Source: Candidatus Lernaella stagnicola
GTDB taxonomy: Bacteria; Lernaellota; Lernaellaia; Lernaellales; Lernaellaceae
Reading direction: 5' to 3'
DNA: 64,000 nucleotides
NCBI GenBank assembly: GCA_030765525.1
Contig: JAVCCK010000038.1
Coordinates: 286,882 to 350,881 of the forward strand
Shown here one piece after another: positions 52,625 to 61,866 of the stretch; position 1 is the first letter of the stretch; each line of letters opens with the position of its first letter. The translations under genes were made by a program, and so were the position numbers. Below the pieces are notes generated by a model, which worked only from the letters and a program-made list of their open reading frames with translations, made no database searches and had not been told where the DNA came from.

Positions 52625-53098
52625 CTACTTCTTGACGTTATGCTCGAAGAGCGATTCGTACATCCAGTAAGCGCTGCGCCGCATACCGATCTTCCCATAC
52701 GCCGCCTGCGCCCGCTTGTTGCGGCGATCGACGTACAGGCGGATGCCCACGACGTTGCCGGCCCGGTGCGCGCGCCGTAGCACCGCGTTGTAAAGCGCCG
52801 TAAAGAACTTGGTGCGCCGCGCTTCGGGGGCGATGTAGACCGATTGGATCCACCACACGTCGCCGTTGCGCCAATCGCTCCACTCGTAGGTGATCATCAA
52901 TTGCCCGATGATATCCAGACCGCGAATTCCCACGAGGTAGAAACCGCGACTGGGTTCTTCGAGCACGGCGTTCACCCCGGCCAGCGCGGTGTCCCATTCG
53001 ATTTCCAGATTTTCGGTTTCCAACGCCATGGCCTGGTTGTTGGCGGCCAGCGTTTTGGCGTCGCCGCGCCGCGCGGCTCGTATGGTGATGTCCGACAT
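52625..53098 (-). CDS. GNAT-family N-acetyltransferase
   Basis: ATG 53098 with AAGGAGAA upstream. The chain opens MSDITIRAARRGDAKTLAAN. It has VWWIQSVYIAPEARRTKFFTA and GIRLYVDRRNKRAQAAYGKIGM, the beta-4/alpha-3 region and the C-terminal segment of GNAT folds. The usual Gx-Gx-G/A acetyl-CoA loop is replaced by EARRTKFF, so the activity may be altered. The acceptor substrate is unknown. Confidence 0.75.
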   Translation of the reverse strand: MSDITIRAARRGDAKTLAANNQAMALETENLEIEWDTALAGVNAVLEEPSRGFYLVGIRGLDIIGQLMITYEWSDWRNGDVWWIQSVYIAPEARRTKFFTALYNAVLRRAHRAGNVVGIRLYVDRRNKRAQAAYGKIGMRRSAYWMYESLFEHNVKK

Positions 53099-53221
53099 AC
53101 TGCTTTTCTCCTTACGGCGTGATCGGCGTTTTCCGTGGGGTACGTCTTTTTTCATGGCCTCGTGGTGATCGACCTCTTTTCTTCGAGAAACCCACGCCGG
53201 CCGGACAATCCAAAAGGCGAG

Positions 53222-54619
53222 CTAACAGAACACGTCGCGTTGTCCGGCGCGGATCTTGGCCAGCATCGCCTCGGCCCGCTTGAGGGGCACCTCATCCATA
53301 TCGACCATAAAATCGGCGATCGCCTGCTCGCCGGCGGCCTTCGTCTCCGGCGTGCCGTAATCGAGCAAGTACTCCAAGAAGGTGGATAACGCGTTGGGAT
53401 CGCAGTGTGCCTTGATCAAACCCGGCTTCGCCAAGTCCATGAAATCGCCGCCCGTGCGGCCCAAGCGATAACAGCCCGTGCAAAACGACGGTACATAGCC
53501 CAGCCCGGCAATGTCCCGAATCACTTCCTCGAGCGTGCGATGATCGCCAAGAGAGAATTGCCCGTCGTCGCCGTCGTCGTCGGCGTATCCGCCGGGATTG
53601 GTGCGGCTGCCGGCCGATATCTGCGAGACGCCCAGCGCAAAGGTCTCGCGCCGGATGTTGGCCGTCTCGCGGGTGGACATGATGATACCGGTGTAGGGCA
53701 CCGCGAGGCGTAGGATCGCCACGATCTTGCGGAAATCGAGATCGGACACCGCGTGCGGCGGATGACTCGCCAGATCCGAACCCGTCGCCGGCTCCAGGCG
53801 CGGCACGCTGATGGTGTGCGGCCCGACACCGAAGCGCGCTTCCAGATGCCGGATGTGTTGCAGCAACGCCAGAATCTCAAAACGCCAGTCGGTCAAACCG
53901 AACAGGACGCCGATGCCCACGTCGTCGATGCCCGCTTTTACGGCGCGGTCGATGGCGCTGAGGCGCCATTGGTAATCCCTCTTTTTTCCGCCTACATGCA
54001 CCCGCTGGTATACTTCGTGGTGGTAGGTTTCCTGAAATAGTTGATACGTGCCGATCTCCGCTGCCTTGAGTTCGCGGAACTCCTCAACCTCGAGCGGTGC
54101 GACATTCACGTTGACGCGGCGAATCTCGCCCGGTCCGCTTTTCGTTTTGTAAATTGTCTCGATGGCGTTGAGAATGTAGCGGAATCCTTCCTGCGGATAC
54201 GATTCGCCGGCCACAAGCAGCACGCGCTTGTGTCCGCTTTCGATAAGGAAGGTCACTTCGCGGGCGATCTCTTCTTGGCTTAGCGTCCGCCTCGCCACTT
54301 CCTTGTTGCGCGCACGAAAAGCGCAGTACAGGCATTCGTTGGAACAGAGGTTGGAAATGTACAACGGCGCGAATAGTACGAGACGCCGGCCGTATATTGT
54401 TTCCTTAGCCCGGCGGGCAGTTTGAAACAGTTCGGCGATGAGTTCTGGGTCGCTCACCGAGACAAGTACCGCCACATCTTCGGCTTCCAAGCCCTTGAGC
54501 TCGGCGGCTTTGGCCAGCACTTCAAGCACGCGGGTGGCGCTCTTCTCGCGCTTTGCCAAGGTTTCGAAAATACGGGTTTCGTCGATGGAGGGCTGCAGTT
54601 CGGGCGCGGTCGTACTCAT
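53222..54619 (-). CDS. hydG: [FeFe]-hydrogenase maturase HydG
   Basis: The 465-residue protein has CSNECLYC (Cys92, 96, 99), the radical SAM cluster site. The TIM barrel with SGHKRVLLVAGESYPQEGF and VNVNVAPLEVEEF follows. The HydG-specific C-terminal cluster site is in VPSFCTGCYRLGRTGGDFMD. HydG cleaves tyrosine to make CO and cyanide bound to iron for the H-cluster, then the [FeFe]-hydrogenase is matured with HydE and HydF. None of these or a hydrogenase is nearby. Either the set is scattered, or the protein has an alternative role. The start GLSE is clean; no strong ribosome site is seen. Confidence 0.9.
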   Translation of the reverse strand: MSTTAPELQPSIDETRIFETLAKREKSATRVLEVLAKAAELKGLEAEDVAVLVSVSDPELIAELFQTARRAKETIYGRRLVLFAPLYISNLCSNECLYCAFRARNKEVARRTLSQEEIAREVTFLIESGHKRVLLVAGESYPQEGFRYILNAIETIYKTKSGPGEIRRVNVNVAPLEVEEFRELKAAEIGTYQLFQETYHHEVYQRVHVGGKKRDYQWRLSAIDRAVKAGIDDVGIGVLFGLTDWRFEILALLQHIRHLEARFGVGPHTISVPRLEPATGSDLASHPPHAVSDLDFRKIVAILRLAVPYTGIIMSTRETANIRRETFALGVSQISAGSRTNPGGYADDDGDDGQFSLGDHRTLEEVIRDIAGLGYVPSFCTGCYRLGRTGGDFMDLAKPGLIKAHCDPNALSTFLEYLLDYGTPETKAAGEQAIADFMVDMDEVPLKRAEAMLAKIRAGQRDVFC

Positions 54620-54753
54620 TTTTCAACTCCGTTCTACAACGTTTCTCGACCGTCCCCGGTGTGAAAAGATAGACGATTCGCCGCGCGTTGTACAGGCGCG
54701 AATCACCGGATCGCGAACCAGCCAATTCCCCTTCGCCTTGCGCATTTGGGCAT

Positions 54754-54782
54754 TTTCCAATCATCGAGAAAGAACGTATAAT
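54754..54782 (+). promoter_or_regulatory. Promoter candidate for the Ca-repeat/Asp-rich protein
   Basis: TTTCCA (54754-54759), 17 bp, perfect TATAAT (54777-54782), 129 bp upstream of the ATG at 54911. Confidence 0.45.
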
Positions 54783-54910
54783 TGGTCGCCGGGGAGAAAA
54801 AAACGACCTACCTTTCCACGCGAGATGTACGCATCGTTTTCTTTTGAAGACCCGGCGGGGCAAATCTGCCGACAGGCCGGCTCGATATTGCAGAAGAGGG
54901 GGATGGAGAT

Positions 54911-55759
54911 ATGAAACGCGATAACCACAAACGTCCATACCGACTCACCAGTTTCCTGTTACTCGCGGCACTATCGGCGCTGTTCATCGGCGCGCAGGTC
55001 TGCAACGACATGGATTGGGATGACATCGCCGATGAGGAAGACAACTGCCCGGAGCAGTACAATCCCTTGCAGGCCAATGAGGATACCGACGCCCTCGGCG
55101 ACGCCTGCGATCCGGAAACGCCGATGCACGGCCACTCGCTGGGCCGGTGCTATCGCAGCAATTGGCAGGGTTTCACCGGGACGTTCTGGGACGACATCCA
55201 AACGACACTGACGCCCCAAGACGGCTCCGGCATCATGTCGGTCAAGTTGTTGTGGCCCGACATGGTGCAAGACCTGCTGGAACGCGGCCCCGGCCGCCAC
55301 AACGGCCACGACATCTGGTTCATGACCGCCAACACCAGCGGGATGACGTATTTCGCCACGTTCGTGGAGGGCGCGGCATCGCAAGTCGATGAGAAGGGCG
55401 TTATCTCGCAGTTCACGGGCTCCTTCACCTTCCTGGAATGCGAGGAATGCTGGCCCGACGTCGACGAAGATGATTACGAAAGCTGGGAATGGGTCGGCGA
55501 GTCCACGTGGACGGCCGATATCATGCCGCCGGGCTTCTGCGATCTGGAAGACGAAGAACCATATTTCGACGACGACGTCACCGACGATGACACCGCCGAC
55601 GACGATACGGCCGACGACGACACAATCGACGACGATGACACGACCGACGACGACGACAGCGCCGGCGTGGACGACGATAGCGACGGGGTGGATGACGACG
55701 ACAACGACAGAGCGAGCGACGACGACGATGACGATGACCAAGGAGCCTGTGGTTGCTGA
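54911..55759 (+). CDS. Exported protein with thrombospondin-3-like repeat and acidic tail
   Basis: A signal peptide (RLTSFLLLAALSALFIGAQ) precedes MDWDDIADEEDNCPEQYNP and EDTDALGDACD. These are TSP type-3 calcium-binding repeats (DxDxDxxxDxxDNCP). The central region (about residues 70-190) has no known family: WPDMVQDLLERGPGRHNG, WFMTANTSGMTYFATFVEG. The C-terminal 80 residues are Asp-rich with DDDTADDDT-type units. The last residues, QGACGC, end in two Cys. Here the acidic run is C-terminal, not after the lipobox as in its siblings. It probably binds calcium at the surface. Confidence 0.65.
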   Translation: MKRDNHKRPYRLTSFLLLAALSALFIGAQVCNDMDWDDIADEEDNCPEQYNPLQANEDTDALGDACDPETPMHGHSLGRCYRSNWQGFTGTFWDDIQTTLTPQDGSGIMSVKLLWPDMVQDLLERGPGRHNGHDIWFMTANTSGMTYFATFVEGAASQVDEKGVISQFTGSFTFLECEECWPDVDEDDYESWEWVGESTWTADIMPPGFCDLEDEEPYFDDDVTDDDTADDDTADDDTIDDDDTTDDDDSAGVDDDSDGVDDDDNDRASDDDDDDDQGACGC

Positions 55760-55871
55760 GTCCGCCGCGTGGCCGGAGTTTCATCGACGAAGGAATTCAT
55801 GCTAAAGTGCGGTCCGGCGTTAACCGTGAAATGACCAATCAATTAGCCGTTTGGAAGGGATAGGGACGACC

Positions 55872-57596
55872 ATGATTCTGCTTAACCCCAAGAAACACAC
55901 CCGCGCGTATCCGGATGAAAAGTCGCGCGAAATCATGCTTAAAACCATCGATTTCTTCGAGCGCAAGGGCCTGGCCAAAATCAAGCAAGACGATCACCAG
56001 CGTGTGTGGTATCGCGATTTCCTCGATTTTCAACGGGACGAGAAACTCTTCGCCACCCTGCTGACGCCGGCCGACTACGCCGACGGCGACCCTGATAAAC
56101 GCTGGGATACCTACCGCATTTGTGAATTCAACGAAATTCTCGGGTTCTACGGTTTGCCTTACTGGTACACCTGGCAGGTCTCGATCCTGGGCCTCGGCCC
56201 GATCTGGATGACGAAAAACGAAGCGCTGAAGAAGAAAGCCGCCAAACTCATCGACGAGGGCGCCATCTTCGCCTTCGGCCTGTCGGAAAAAGACCACGGC
56301 GCCGATATCTATTCCACCGAGATGAAACTCGTGCCCCAGCCGGACGGAACCTTCCTGGCCAGCGGCCGTAAGTACTACATCGGCAACGGCAACGAAGCCG
56401 CCATGGTCTCGACCTTCGGCCGCATCGCCGAGCCCGACGGCACGATCAAGAAAGATTCGGAATACGTTTTCTTCGCCGCCTATTACGACCACGAGAACTA
56501 CGACTGCGTGCAAAACGTGGTCAATAGTCAGAATTTCGTGTCCGAGTATGCCCTCAACGACTACCCGATCACCGAAGAGGACATCCTGGCTCGCGGCCCC
56601 TTCGCCTGGGATTGCGCGCTCAACACCGTCAACATCGGCAAATACAACCTGGGCTGGGCGTCCATCGGCATCTGCACCCACGCGCTCTACGAGGCCGTTC
56701 ATCACGCCGCGAACCGCAACCTCTACGGGATGTGGGTGACCGATTTCCCGCACGTCAAACAAGCCTTCGTCGACGCCTACTCGCGCCTCGTGGCGATGAA
56801 GCTTTTCGCCTTGCGCACCGCCGACTACATGCGCGTCGCCTCGCCCGAAGATCGTCGCTACATGCTGTTCAACCCGGCGGTAAAAATGAAGGTCACCACG
56901 CAGGGTGAAGATGTGATCGACCTGCTTTGGGACGTCATCGCCGCCAAGGGCTTCGAAAAAGACACCTACTTCGAAATGGCCGCGCGCGACATCCGCGCCC
57001 TGCCCAAACTCGAAGGCACGGTGCACGTCAACGTCGCGCTCATCCTGAAGTTTATGCCCAACTACCTGTTCAACCCGCAAGATTTCCCGCCGCTGGACAC
57101 GCAGGACCAAACCACCAGCGACGATTTCCTTTTCGACCAAGGGCCGGCGAAGGGTCTGGGGAAAATTCAGTTCGGCGATTACCAAAAAGCCTACGTGCTT
57201 TACGACACGCCCAACCTGCGCGTTTTCAAAGAGCAAATCGAAATCTTCAAAGAGTCCCTCTTCGCCGCCGGGCCCACCGATGCGCAAAAGATGGACATCG
57301 ATTTCCTGCTGGCCATCGGCGAACTGTTCACCCTGGTGGTCTACGGGCACCTCATTCTGGAGAACGCGAAAATCCACGGCCTCGACGACGACCACGTCGA
57401 CCAGATCTTCGACTTCCTGGTGCGAGACTTTTCGGAGTTCGCCCTGCAAGTGCACAACAAGCCGAGCAGCACCGAAGCTCAAATGGCTTATTGCATGAAA
57501 ATGATCCGCAAACCGGTGGTCGATGCCGACCGCTACGGCCGCATGTGGAACAATTGGGTGTATCCGCTCAAGGACGCCTACACGATGACTGATTAG
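55872..57596 (+). CDS. Acyl-CoA dehydrogenase family protein
   Basis: ATG 55872 follows GGAAGGGATAGGG. Residues about 140-200 carry FAFGLSEKDHGADIYSTEMK and FLASGRKYYIGNGNEAAMVS, the flavin-binding middle domain of acyl-CoA dehydrogenases. A helical C-terminal domain follows (HAANRNLYGMWVTDFPHVKQ, YSRLVAMKLFALRTADYM). The chain is 574 residues, longer than classic members (about 385). It has an extra C-terminal helical domain, as in the larger FadE-like and acyl-ACP relatives. It oxidises acyl-CoA at the alpha-beta bond using FAD. The gene is single, with no electron-transfer flavoprotein gene adjacent. Confidence 0.85.
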   Translation: MILLNPKKHTRAYPDEKSREIMLKTIDFFERKGLAKIKQDDHQRVWYRDFLDFQRDEKLFATLLTPADYADGDPDKRWDTYRICEFNEILGFYGLPYWYTWQVSILGLGPIWMTKNEALKKKAAKLIDEGAIFAFGLSEKDHGADIYSTEMKLVPQPDGTFLASGRKYYIGNGNEAAMVSTFGRIAEPDGTIKKDSEYVFFAAYYDHENYDCVQNVVNSQNFVSEYALNDYPITEEDILARGPFAWDCALNTVNIGKYNLGWASIGICTHALYEAVHHAANRNLYGMWVTDFPHVKQAFVDAYSRLVAMKLFALRTADYMRVASPEDRRYMLFNPAVKMKVTTQGEDVIDLLWDVIAAKGFEKDTYFEMAARDIRALPKLEGTVHVNVALILKFMPNYLFNPQDFPPLDTQDQTTSDDFLFDQGPAKGLGKIQFGDYQKAYVLYDTPNLRVFKEQIEIFKESLFAAGPTDAQKMDIDFLLAIGELFTLVVYGHLILENAKIHGLDDDHVDQIFDFLVRDFSEFALQVHNKPSSTEAQMAYCMKMIRKPVVDADRYGRMWNNWVYPLKDAYTMTD

Positions 57597-57601
57597 GCGG
57601 G

Positions 57602-57623
57602 CGCGGCGCGTTTGTTCGCCGCG
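57602..57623. repeat. GC hairpin after the acyl-CoA dehydrogenase gene
   Basis: CGCGGCG (57602-57608) and CGCCGCG (57617-57623), 8-nt loop. No T tract follows, so it is a stem-loop of uncertain role. Confidence 0.35.
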
Positions 57624-57641
57624 TCGGAATGGATGTAGAAA

Positions 57642-58271
57642 ATGAAGCCGCCAATCTCGAACCGCCTCGGTCGAGTTGCTTTGTTCGTGGTGCTTGTCCT
57701 GCTACTGCCGCCCTTCGCCTGCGGTGACGACGATGATGACAACAGCGAAACCGGGGACGACGACACCCATACGACACCAATTGATGACGATAACGACACA
57801 AATTCGGTCGCCGACGATGATGATGACGACACATTCAGTGACGACGACAATGATAATGACACAACCGACGATGACGATAACGACGATTCAACACCCGTCG
57901 AATGCGGCACCGTCATCCGCGGCGACCTCGAATGGACCCAATGCGATAACGGTGAAGACATCAACCACTACGTCGCCCAAACCTGGGCGCAGAATCTCCA
58001 CTTCGACGGCAAAAACGATTGGCGCCTGCCGACCAAATGGGAATTGGCCGCGCTCTACGACGAATCCCGCACCATCGAAAGCGGTTGCTACATTCCGGTG
58101 CACATCGCCGAGCCCTTCTACCTGAGTTGCTCCCACGTGTGGGTCGCCGACGTCGCCTCATGGTGGGACGAGATGTCCTGGACCGTCGGCTTCAGCAAGG
58201 GCGACCTGACGATCATGCACCGGGAAGCCGAAGACCGCATTCGCGCCCTGGCGGTGCGGGACCTGAACTAA
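57642..58271 (+). CDS. Asp-rich lipoprotein with DUF1566 domain
   Basis: The signal ends in PPFACG. About 55 Asp/Asn/Thr residues follow. The C-terminal domain has RGDLEWTQCDNGEDI, AQNLHFDGKNDWRLPTKWE and LAALYDESRTI. GFSKGDLTIMHREAEDRIR and a final ALAVRDLN complete it. These are DUF1566/Lcl-type features (WRLPTxxEL followed by a terminal VRxV-like strand). The domain is found on many surface lipoproteins and binds unknown ligands. At 209 residues it is one of the shortest members of the Asp-rich group. Confidence 0.75.
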   Translation: MKPPISNRLGRVALFVVLVLLLPPFACGDDDDDNSETGDDDTHTTPIDDDNDTNSVADDDDDDTFSDDDNDNDTTDDDDNDDSTPVECGTVIRGDLEWTQCDNGEDINHYVAQTWAQNLHFDGKNDWRLPTKWELAALYDESRTIESGCYIPVHIAEPFYLSCSHVWVADVASWWDEMSWTVGFSKGDLTIMHREAEDRIRALAVRDLN

Positions 58272-58320
58272 CACGCGGGCTTTGCTACAATCGCCTCGCC
58301 ATTTTGCGTGAGGTGATCCC

Positions 58321-58788
58321 ATGAAACGATTTGTCCCGGCTCTACTTTGCGGGGTGCTGCTGGCTGCATGCCTGGTGGCGCTCGCCGTCGCCGAACCTTC
58401 CACCGAGGCGCGCCTCGAACCGCGCGTGCGCGTTGTGTTTTTCATTCCGGTCAAGGCGGCAACCTTTGCCAAACTCGAGGGCGTGGTCGCCGAGTTCGCC
58501 CGGCGCTTCCCCGACGGCTTCACAAAAACCACGTTCCCAAAAAGCCCCGGTGACCCCACCACGTTCGAGGGCGCCTGGCTGAATGCAGACACCGGCGCGG
58601 TGGCCCGCGATCACATTGAGATTCTCTTTGTTGATCTGCCCGCCCGCAATCAGGAGTGGCTGAAACCGGCGGCCGATTTCAAGGAATACCTGCACGCGCA
58701 ACTCGGCGAAAAGGAAATTTGGGTGACGGCCGCGCCGCTGCAACGCGTGCTGAGCCCGTCTTCGCCGGGTTGGTCGGCAAGCCCGTAG
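58321..58788 (+). CDS. Small exported protein, unknown
   Basis: GAGGTGA lies before ATG 58321. Signal peptide (MKRFVPALLCGVLLAACLVA, cleavage near AVAEP). The mature chain of about 130 residues is one alpha/beta domain: RVRVVFFIPVKAATFAKLEG, FARRFPDGFTKTTF and DHIEILFVDLPARNQEW. The layout resembles small periplasmic or tetrahydrobiopterin-fold-like proteins, but no family is recognised. Its stop lies inside the loop of a terminator hairpin (58779-58799). Confidence 0.6.
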   Translation: MKRFVPALLCGVLLAACLVALAVAEPSTEARLEPRVRVVFFIPVKAATFAKLEGVVAEFARRFPDGFTKTTFPKSPGDPTTFEGAWLNADTGAVARDHIEILFVDLPARNQEWLKPAADFKEYLHAQLGEKEIWVTAAPLQRVLSPSSPGWSASP

Positions 58789-58799
58789 GTCGCGGGCTT
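58779..58799 (+). terminator. Intrinsic terminator after the small exported protein gene
   Basis: AAGCCCG (58779-58785) pairs with CGGGCTT (58793-58799), followed by TTGTTT. The TAG stop of the preceding gene is inside the loop. Confidence 0.6.
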
Positions 58800-58805
58800 T
58801 TGTTT

Positions 58806-59193
58806 GCGGCGGCCCGCCAAAACCCGTATCGTTATCGCCGCCAGAAGAACCCGACACCCGCAATCAAGCCGCCGTTGCACTCGATCGCCTTGGTGGGCTA
58901 AAGGGCGGGTCAATGATTGTGGGGATGTTTTTTGTCTCCGGGTTTCGGGAAGGTCAATGAATTTCTATATACTGTCCCCGGACCCCCTTCCCCTGTCCCC
59001 GGAATTTGCACTTTCTCGCGTTGCAAGTTGATCGCCGCGGCATGCTAATGTAATATTTTCTTTGATCCCTTGGTCAACATCATCGGGCTGTTGGCAACTA
59101 TCTGCGGGCAGCCACTGCAAGATGACCCACGTTGAGGTCAGACTGACGTCCCTTTGAAACCAATAGTGGAGTCAACAGGGGAATGGAGATGCC
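58806..59193. other. Non-coding left flank of the accessory island
   Basis: No gene was found here. The stretch is dominated by short phrases such as TGTCCCCGGA and by one copy of a 15-nt direct repeat (58995-59009). A possible promoter (TTGCAA 59021-59026, 17 bp, GCTAAT 59044-59049) could serve the island genes. Confidence 0.5.
58995..59009 (+). repeat. Left copy of 15-nt direct repeat
   Basis: GTCCCCGGAATTTGC, identical to 63217-63231. The two copies enclose the two-gene accessory island. Similar GTCCCCGGAATTT phrases are known as intergenic elements next to REP-type transposase genes in many bacteria; no transposase is seen here. Confidence 0.7.
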
Positions 59194-61866
59194 GTGATTC
59201 CGACGGATGTAACTCCCGAATCGGGTGAAACGCTCGGTGATCGCCCCATTCTCGAGCCTCCGCGCCTATCATTTCTCGATCGACTGCGCCAGCGATGGCA
59301 TCATCCTCTATTGAGTCGCTTTGCGAACTTCACGGGTCATCACCATTGGGGCGCGAAGGCGCGTTACAATCGAATTCGTTTCACGGTCAAGAAATGGGGC
59401 TTCCAAATTGACCACCAGTTTGCTGGACGGCGAACGAAACTGAGAATATTACGGTCCTTAATTGGCTCTTTGATTCTGAAGTCCTCAGTCGCTGTCGTTC
59501 TCGTGGGCGCGTTACTGACAATCGACCACGTCATCGAACGTCTCGTCTCTTCGCCACATTGGATTCAAGGAATCGCGCCAGATTTCCTCGTCAAAATCGT
59601 TCTTGAGCCTGACGGACGCCTGTTTGATTTGGTTGTCACCACTGTCGCCCAGGTATCCGGATTGATTCTCGGTCTATACTTTGCCGCGCTCGGAGTGCTG
59701 ATCGGCACCGTCTATGCGGATGTTCCAAAGAGCGTCCGACAGATTGTTCTTAGGGAAAAGGTAGGAAATGTCTATATTTTCTGGGTCGCCGTTCTCGCCG
59801 CTGTTTCCTTGCTGTTCATTGCGCTACAATTCTTCGGTGTCCAACCAGGGTTCGTGAGTCTCTCCTTTGTAGTCACACTGTCCGTCTTCACGGTATTTGG
59901 TTTTCTTGTTGTTTGGCAGCGGGTTTTTTATCTCTTCGACCCTTCAAGTCTCGCGGAAGAACTGCCGCGCCCCATTTACCAATGGCTTCGCGCTGCATCA
60001 GAAGGCCAATTCCGCTTTGATCCATCTTTTCAAAATCACTTTCGCAAACAGGCAGCTCTTGGCCTTCAGCAGTTTCGCGACGTAGTCACTTTTGCGACCA
60101 CCAAGATCCCGACGCAAGGAGCGGAGATCACATCCAAGCCATCGATGGCAGCTCTCGCGCTCCTTGAGCTGTATTCTCAACAAAAGGCCAGGATTCCGAG
60201 CGAGAGTTACTGGTTTCTGAGGATTCCGCAGCATCCTGACTGGAGCGTCGCCAACACATCCGCTGTAGAAATCGCGCTCAAGACCGGCACCTTCCTGCAA
60301 CCAAAAATGGTGACGGATCTATCGTGGTTCGAAGACGCGGCCACGGCTATTCTCGTTGAATCCGTTTCATCTTTGCTAAACAACAATAAATGCGCTGAGG
60401 TCGTGAGCATCCTCGAAGGGATCTGCAATACGCTCAACGAAATGGCGGCCAACTATTGTGTTTCCGACGCCTTACAGGTAGTGCGTGACGTCCGGACACC
60501 GGTACTCGATTGGATGCGGGGGAAAACAGTCAAAGATTTCAAAAGCTACGAGGAATGGAGCCCTGTTGTCGCAATGATTGATGCACAGGGCCTGGCCGCG
60601 ATTTCAGTGTTGTTGGGGTTTTCGAGAAGCGTCACGTCGTACCAACCAGAGGATATTGAAACGACCATTGCGGCGATCTCTTGGGACGATCAACGCTCCG
60701 TCTACTCACGGAATGTGCCACGTAGTGTTGTCGAACAACTTGAGTTTCTCGAGAAGAGACTTGGGTTTGAGCTTGACGTGGAAGGTCATACTCAGTCCCC
60801 GCCCTGGTACCTTGCCCAGATTGCAGCCCTTGGGCACGCTCAGTATGTCCGAAACGGGCTCGAGGCTTTGATTGACGAATTCGACCGAAACTTCAGAGAC
60901 TCTGTGCAAATTCTGGTTGAAGAACAAAAATATCTTTTGGCTGGCCATCACATACAACGCGGTCTTGAGGCGTGCCAGAAGTTTGAAGTGCATGCGGAGG
61001 CAATCGGGGATGCCCTGGCAAAAATGGAGAGATTGCGGCGAGTAACCGATATCCCCTGGCCGGTAGTTGATTGGGATAAATTGAAACAAAGACAGGCCTC
61101 GCTGCAACAGTTTCTTGTTGAAATCCTCGCGGAAATAGCAATCGATTTATCGAGCCTTGACCTCCCCGATTACCTCCCAGACTACGCTGGGTTCGCCTAC
61201 GCACGATTAGCCAACGAGACCTACGTTGCAATCTCCAATGGCGACGACAACCTCCTGAAAAGGTTGTTTCCCAAGCTCTTCGTTTTGGGATTGAATGAAC
61301 ATGACCGGCTTCGCAAGAAGCTGAAGGACCGCGGACTGACGAACCGTCCTCACTTGGCCCTAACGACAGACCATCTTGTGGACTTGATGGCGTTGTCCGG
61401 CTTGGCAGTGGTTTGGGGTGAGCTCGAAAACCGCGAGACCTGGAGCGTCGTGGAGAACACGTGGAACGACTACTTCCAGCATTCCTCGAACGCCAAAGAC
61501 GCAATTCCGTTCTTTTTTAGCCTTATCAGCTTCCGGGGGCGCTTAAACATGGCGCTTTCTTCTCGCAGTATGACTCGAACCTCTTGGAAGATAGGTTTTG
61601 AACAAGAAATGCGTCGGCGAGGTCTGTTAGGCTGGGATGTTCCCTTCCAACGCAGCGACGAGTGTGAGAAAAAGCACCCTAGCCCACTTATCCGTACGTT
61701 AATGGACGGCAACAGCTTCTCTTATGATTTTTCCGATATCTTCGCTGCTTGGTACCTTGCTGAACGAAATGAAGCTGCAGGGATCAAACAGCCGCACAGA
61801 GTCGAAAACCTTTTAAATTCTCTGAAACGAGAGTCGGCGTCGCCGACGCCGCCGGGGGAGCAATGA
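59194..61866 (+). CDS. Large membrane protein of unknown function, accessory module gene 1
   Basis: The 890-residue protein starts at GTG 59194. Four membrane helices lie at about residues 88-110, 149-180, 200-222 and 226-248. Around the second is a pattern (LFDLVVTTVAQVSGLILGLY, then DVPKSVRQIVLREKVGNVYI) that resembles DUF2254-type membrane proteins, as inference only. The rest (about 620 residues) is a helical cytoplasmic domain without known motif, e.g. RPIYQWLRAASEGQFRFDP and LDRNFRDSVQILVEEQKYLL-like coiled helices. The codon use is richer in A/T than the neighbours. Its stop overlaps the next ATG by four bases. A defence or stress role is possible but not shown. Confidence 0.6.
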   Translation: MIPTDVTPESGETLGDRPILEPPRLSFLDRLRQRWHHPLLSRFANFTGHHHWGAKARYNRIRFTVKKWGFQIDHQFAGRRTKLRILRSLIGSLILKSSVAVVLVGALLTIDHVIERLVSSPHWIQGIAPDFLVKIVLEPDGRLFDLVVTTVAQVSGLILGLYFAALGVLIGTVYADVPKSVRQIVLREKVGNVYIFWVAVLAAVSLLFIALQFFGVQPGFVSLSFVVTLSVFTVFGFLVVWQRVFYLFDPSSLAEELPRPIYQWLRAASEGQFRFDPSFQNHFRKQAALGLQQFRDVVTFATTKIPTQGAEITSKPSMAALALLELYSQQKARIPSESYWFLRIPQHPDWSVANTSAVEIALKTGTFLQPKMVTDLSWFEDAATAILVESVSSLLNNNKCAEVVSILEGICNTLNEMAANYCVSDALQVVRDVRTPVLDWMRGKTVKDFKSYEEWSPVVAMIDAQGLAAISVLLGFSRSVTSYQPEDIETTIAAISWDDQRSVYSRNVPRSVVEQLEFLEKRLGFELDVEGHTQSPPWYLAQIAALGHAQYVRNGLEALIDEFDRNFRDSVQILVEEQKYLLAGHHIQRGLEACQKFEVHAEAIGDALAKMERLRRVTDIPWPVVDWDKLKQRQASLQQFLVEILAEIAIDLSSLDLPDYLPDYAGFAYARLANETYVAISNGDDNLLKRLFPKLFVLGLNEHDRLRKKLKDRGLTNRPHLALTTDHLVDLMALSGLAVVWGELENRETWSVVENTWNDYFQHSSNAKDAIPFFFSLISFRGRLNMALSSRSMTRTSWKIGFEQEMRRRGLLGWDVPFQRSDECEKKHPSPLIRTLMDGNSFSYDFSDIFAAWYLAERNEAAGIKQPHRVENLLNSLKRESASPTPPGEQ

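Noticed and set aside
55839-57482. Long minus-strand reading frame opposite the acyl-CoA dehydrogenase
   Set aside because: Antisense shadow; the forward gene has clear family motifs and a ribosome site.
58989-59010. Insertion-sequence ends around the island
   Set aside because: No transposase gene and no terminal inverted repeats were found; only the 15-nt direct repeats remain.
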